Below are positions 33,546 to 33,597 of a stretch of 33,597 nucleotides of DNA, in pieces. Position 1 is the stretch's first letter. The number at the start of each line of letters is the position of its first letter. Origin of the DNA: an uncultured Lachnospiraceae bacterium (lineage in GTDB: Bacteria > Bacillota > Clostridia > Lachnospirales > Lachnospiraceae); assembly GCA_947577185.1 (NCBI GenBank), contig CANPUE010000023.1, forward strand, positions 1 through 33,597, read 5' to 3'. The position numbers and the translations under genes were made by a program. Below the pieces are notes generated by a model. The model saw nothing but the letters and a program-made list of their open reading frames with translations. It made no database searches and was not told where the DNA came from.

Positions 33546-33597
33546 CGACCCGGATGGGGTTCGAACCCACGACCTCCGCCGTGACAGGGCGGCGCTC
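33546..33597 (-). tRNA. tRNA-Asp(GTC), partial (5' part beyond window)
   Basis: The anticodon arm CCGCC-CTGTCAC-GGCGG gives anticodon GTC. The T arm GTGGG-TTCGAAC-CCCAT and the acceptor 3' strand CCGGGTC plus G follow. The D arm lies past the window end. Confidence 0.92.

Noticed and set aside
1..33597. CRISPR array, insertion sequence with transposase, integrase or prophage genes
   Set aside because: No regularly spaced repeats, DDE transposase, recombinase or structural phage genes were seen. The only mobility hints are the tRNA-Arg duplication and the Rpn-type gene.

Overview
The window looks like the chromosome of a gut Clostridia member, most likely Lachnospiraceae. This is inferred from gene style and not from a marker gene. 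Supporting signs are YesN/YesM-type two-component regulators beside Lpl-type sugar importers, an Msm-type alpha-galactoside operon, an Rpn-family PD-(D/E)XK protein, a PIN-toxin relic, strong AGGAGG ribosome sites and tRNA genes without encoded CCA. GC content is moderate, except in one clearly AT-rich cassette at 16.0-17.5 kb.

Layout. (1) Bases 1-1.94 kb hold the 3' end of a tRNA-Arg gene. A small degenerate island follows (Rpn-family gene, PIN-toxin remnant with an orphan 75-aa partner). It ends in a second, decayed copy of the tRNA-Arg 3' end plus its terminator. (2) Bases 1.95-13.3 kb form a divergent host-glycan locus. Leftward run two permeases, a lipoprotein solute-binding protein and a GH110-type alpha-galactosidase. 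Rightward run a YesN-like response regulator, a YesM-like kinase, a DUF4091/GH123-like protein and a GH29 alpha-L-fucosidase. None of the three enzymes has a signal peptide, so the locus reads as 'import the intact oligosaccharide, then dismantle it in the cytosol'. The enzyme set fits alpha-Gal, fucose and possibly HexNAc-bearing (blood-group B-like or mucin) glycans. (3) Bases 13.36-15.85 kb hold a five-gene leftward operon: SPFH membrane protein, ribbon-helix-helix regulator, two-helix membrane protein, YbjQ-family protein and an unknown 184-aa protein. A perfect 17-bp palindrome overlaps its -10 box.

(4) Bases 15.87-17.49 kb hold tRNA-Gly(CCC), its terminator, and an AT-rich three-gene cassette: ADP-ribosyltransferase-like toxin, small antitoxin, SecB-like chaperone. 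This is the gene order of the CmdTAC toxin-antitoxin-chaperone anti-phage system and is the most interesting element of the window. (5) Bases 17.5-25.8 kb hold an Msm/Raf-type operon (binding protein, two permeases, GH36 alpha-galactosidase, amylosucrase-like GH13) with a divergent AraC-family regulator. The expected logic is raffinose-type sugar in, galactose off, then sucrose cleaved. (6) Bases 26.0-31.5 kb hold a leftward signalling and transport module: OmpR-type regulator, ABC ATPase, ABC-2 permease, short histidine kinase, ABC exporter. It resembles peptide-antibiotic sensing or immunity modules. (7) Bases 31.6-33.2 kb hold a frameshifted gene of unknown function and a YbaK/EbsC-type tRNA-editing protein. 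(8) The right edge holds a leftward tRNA cluster (Asp, Val, Leu; Asp cut by the window end) with a terminator.

Both importers lack their own ATPase gene and probably use a shared MsmX/MsmK-type ATPase encoded elsewhere. All functional calls come from reading motifs and context; no database search was run.
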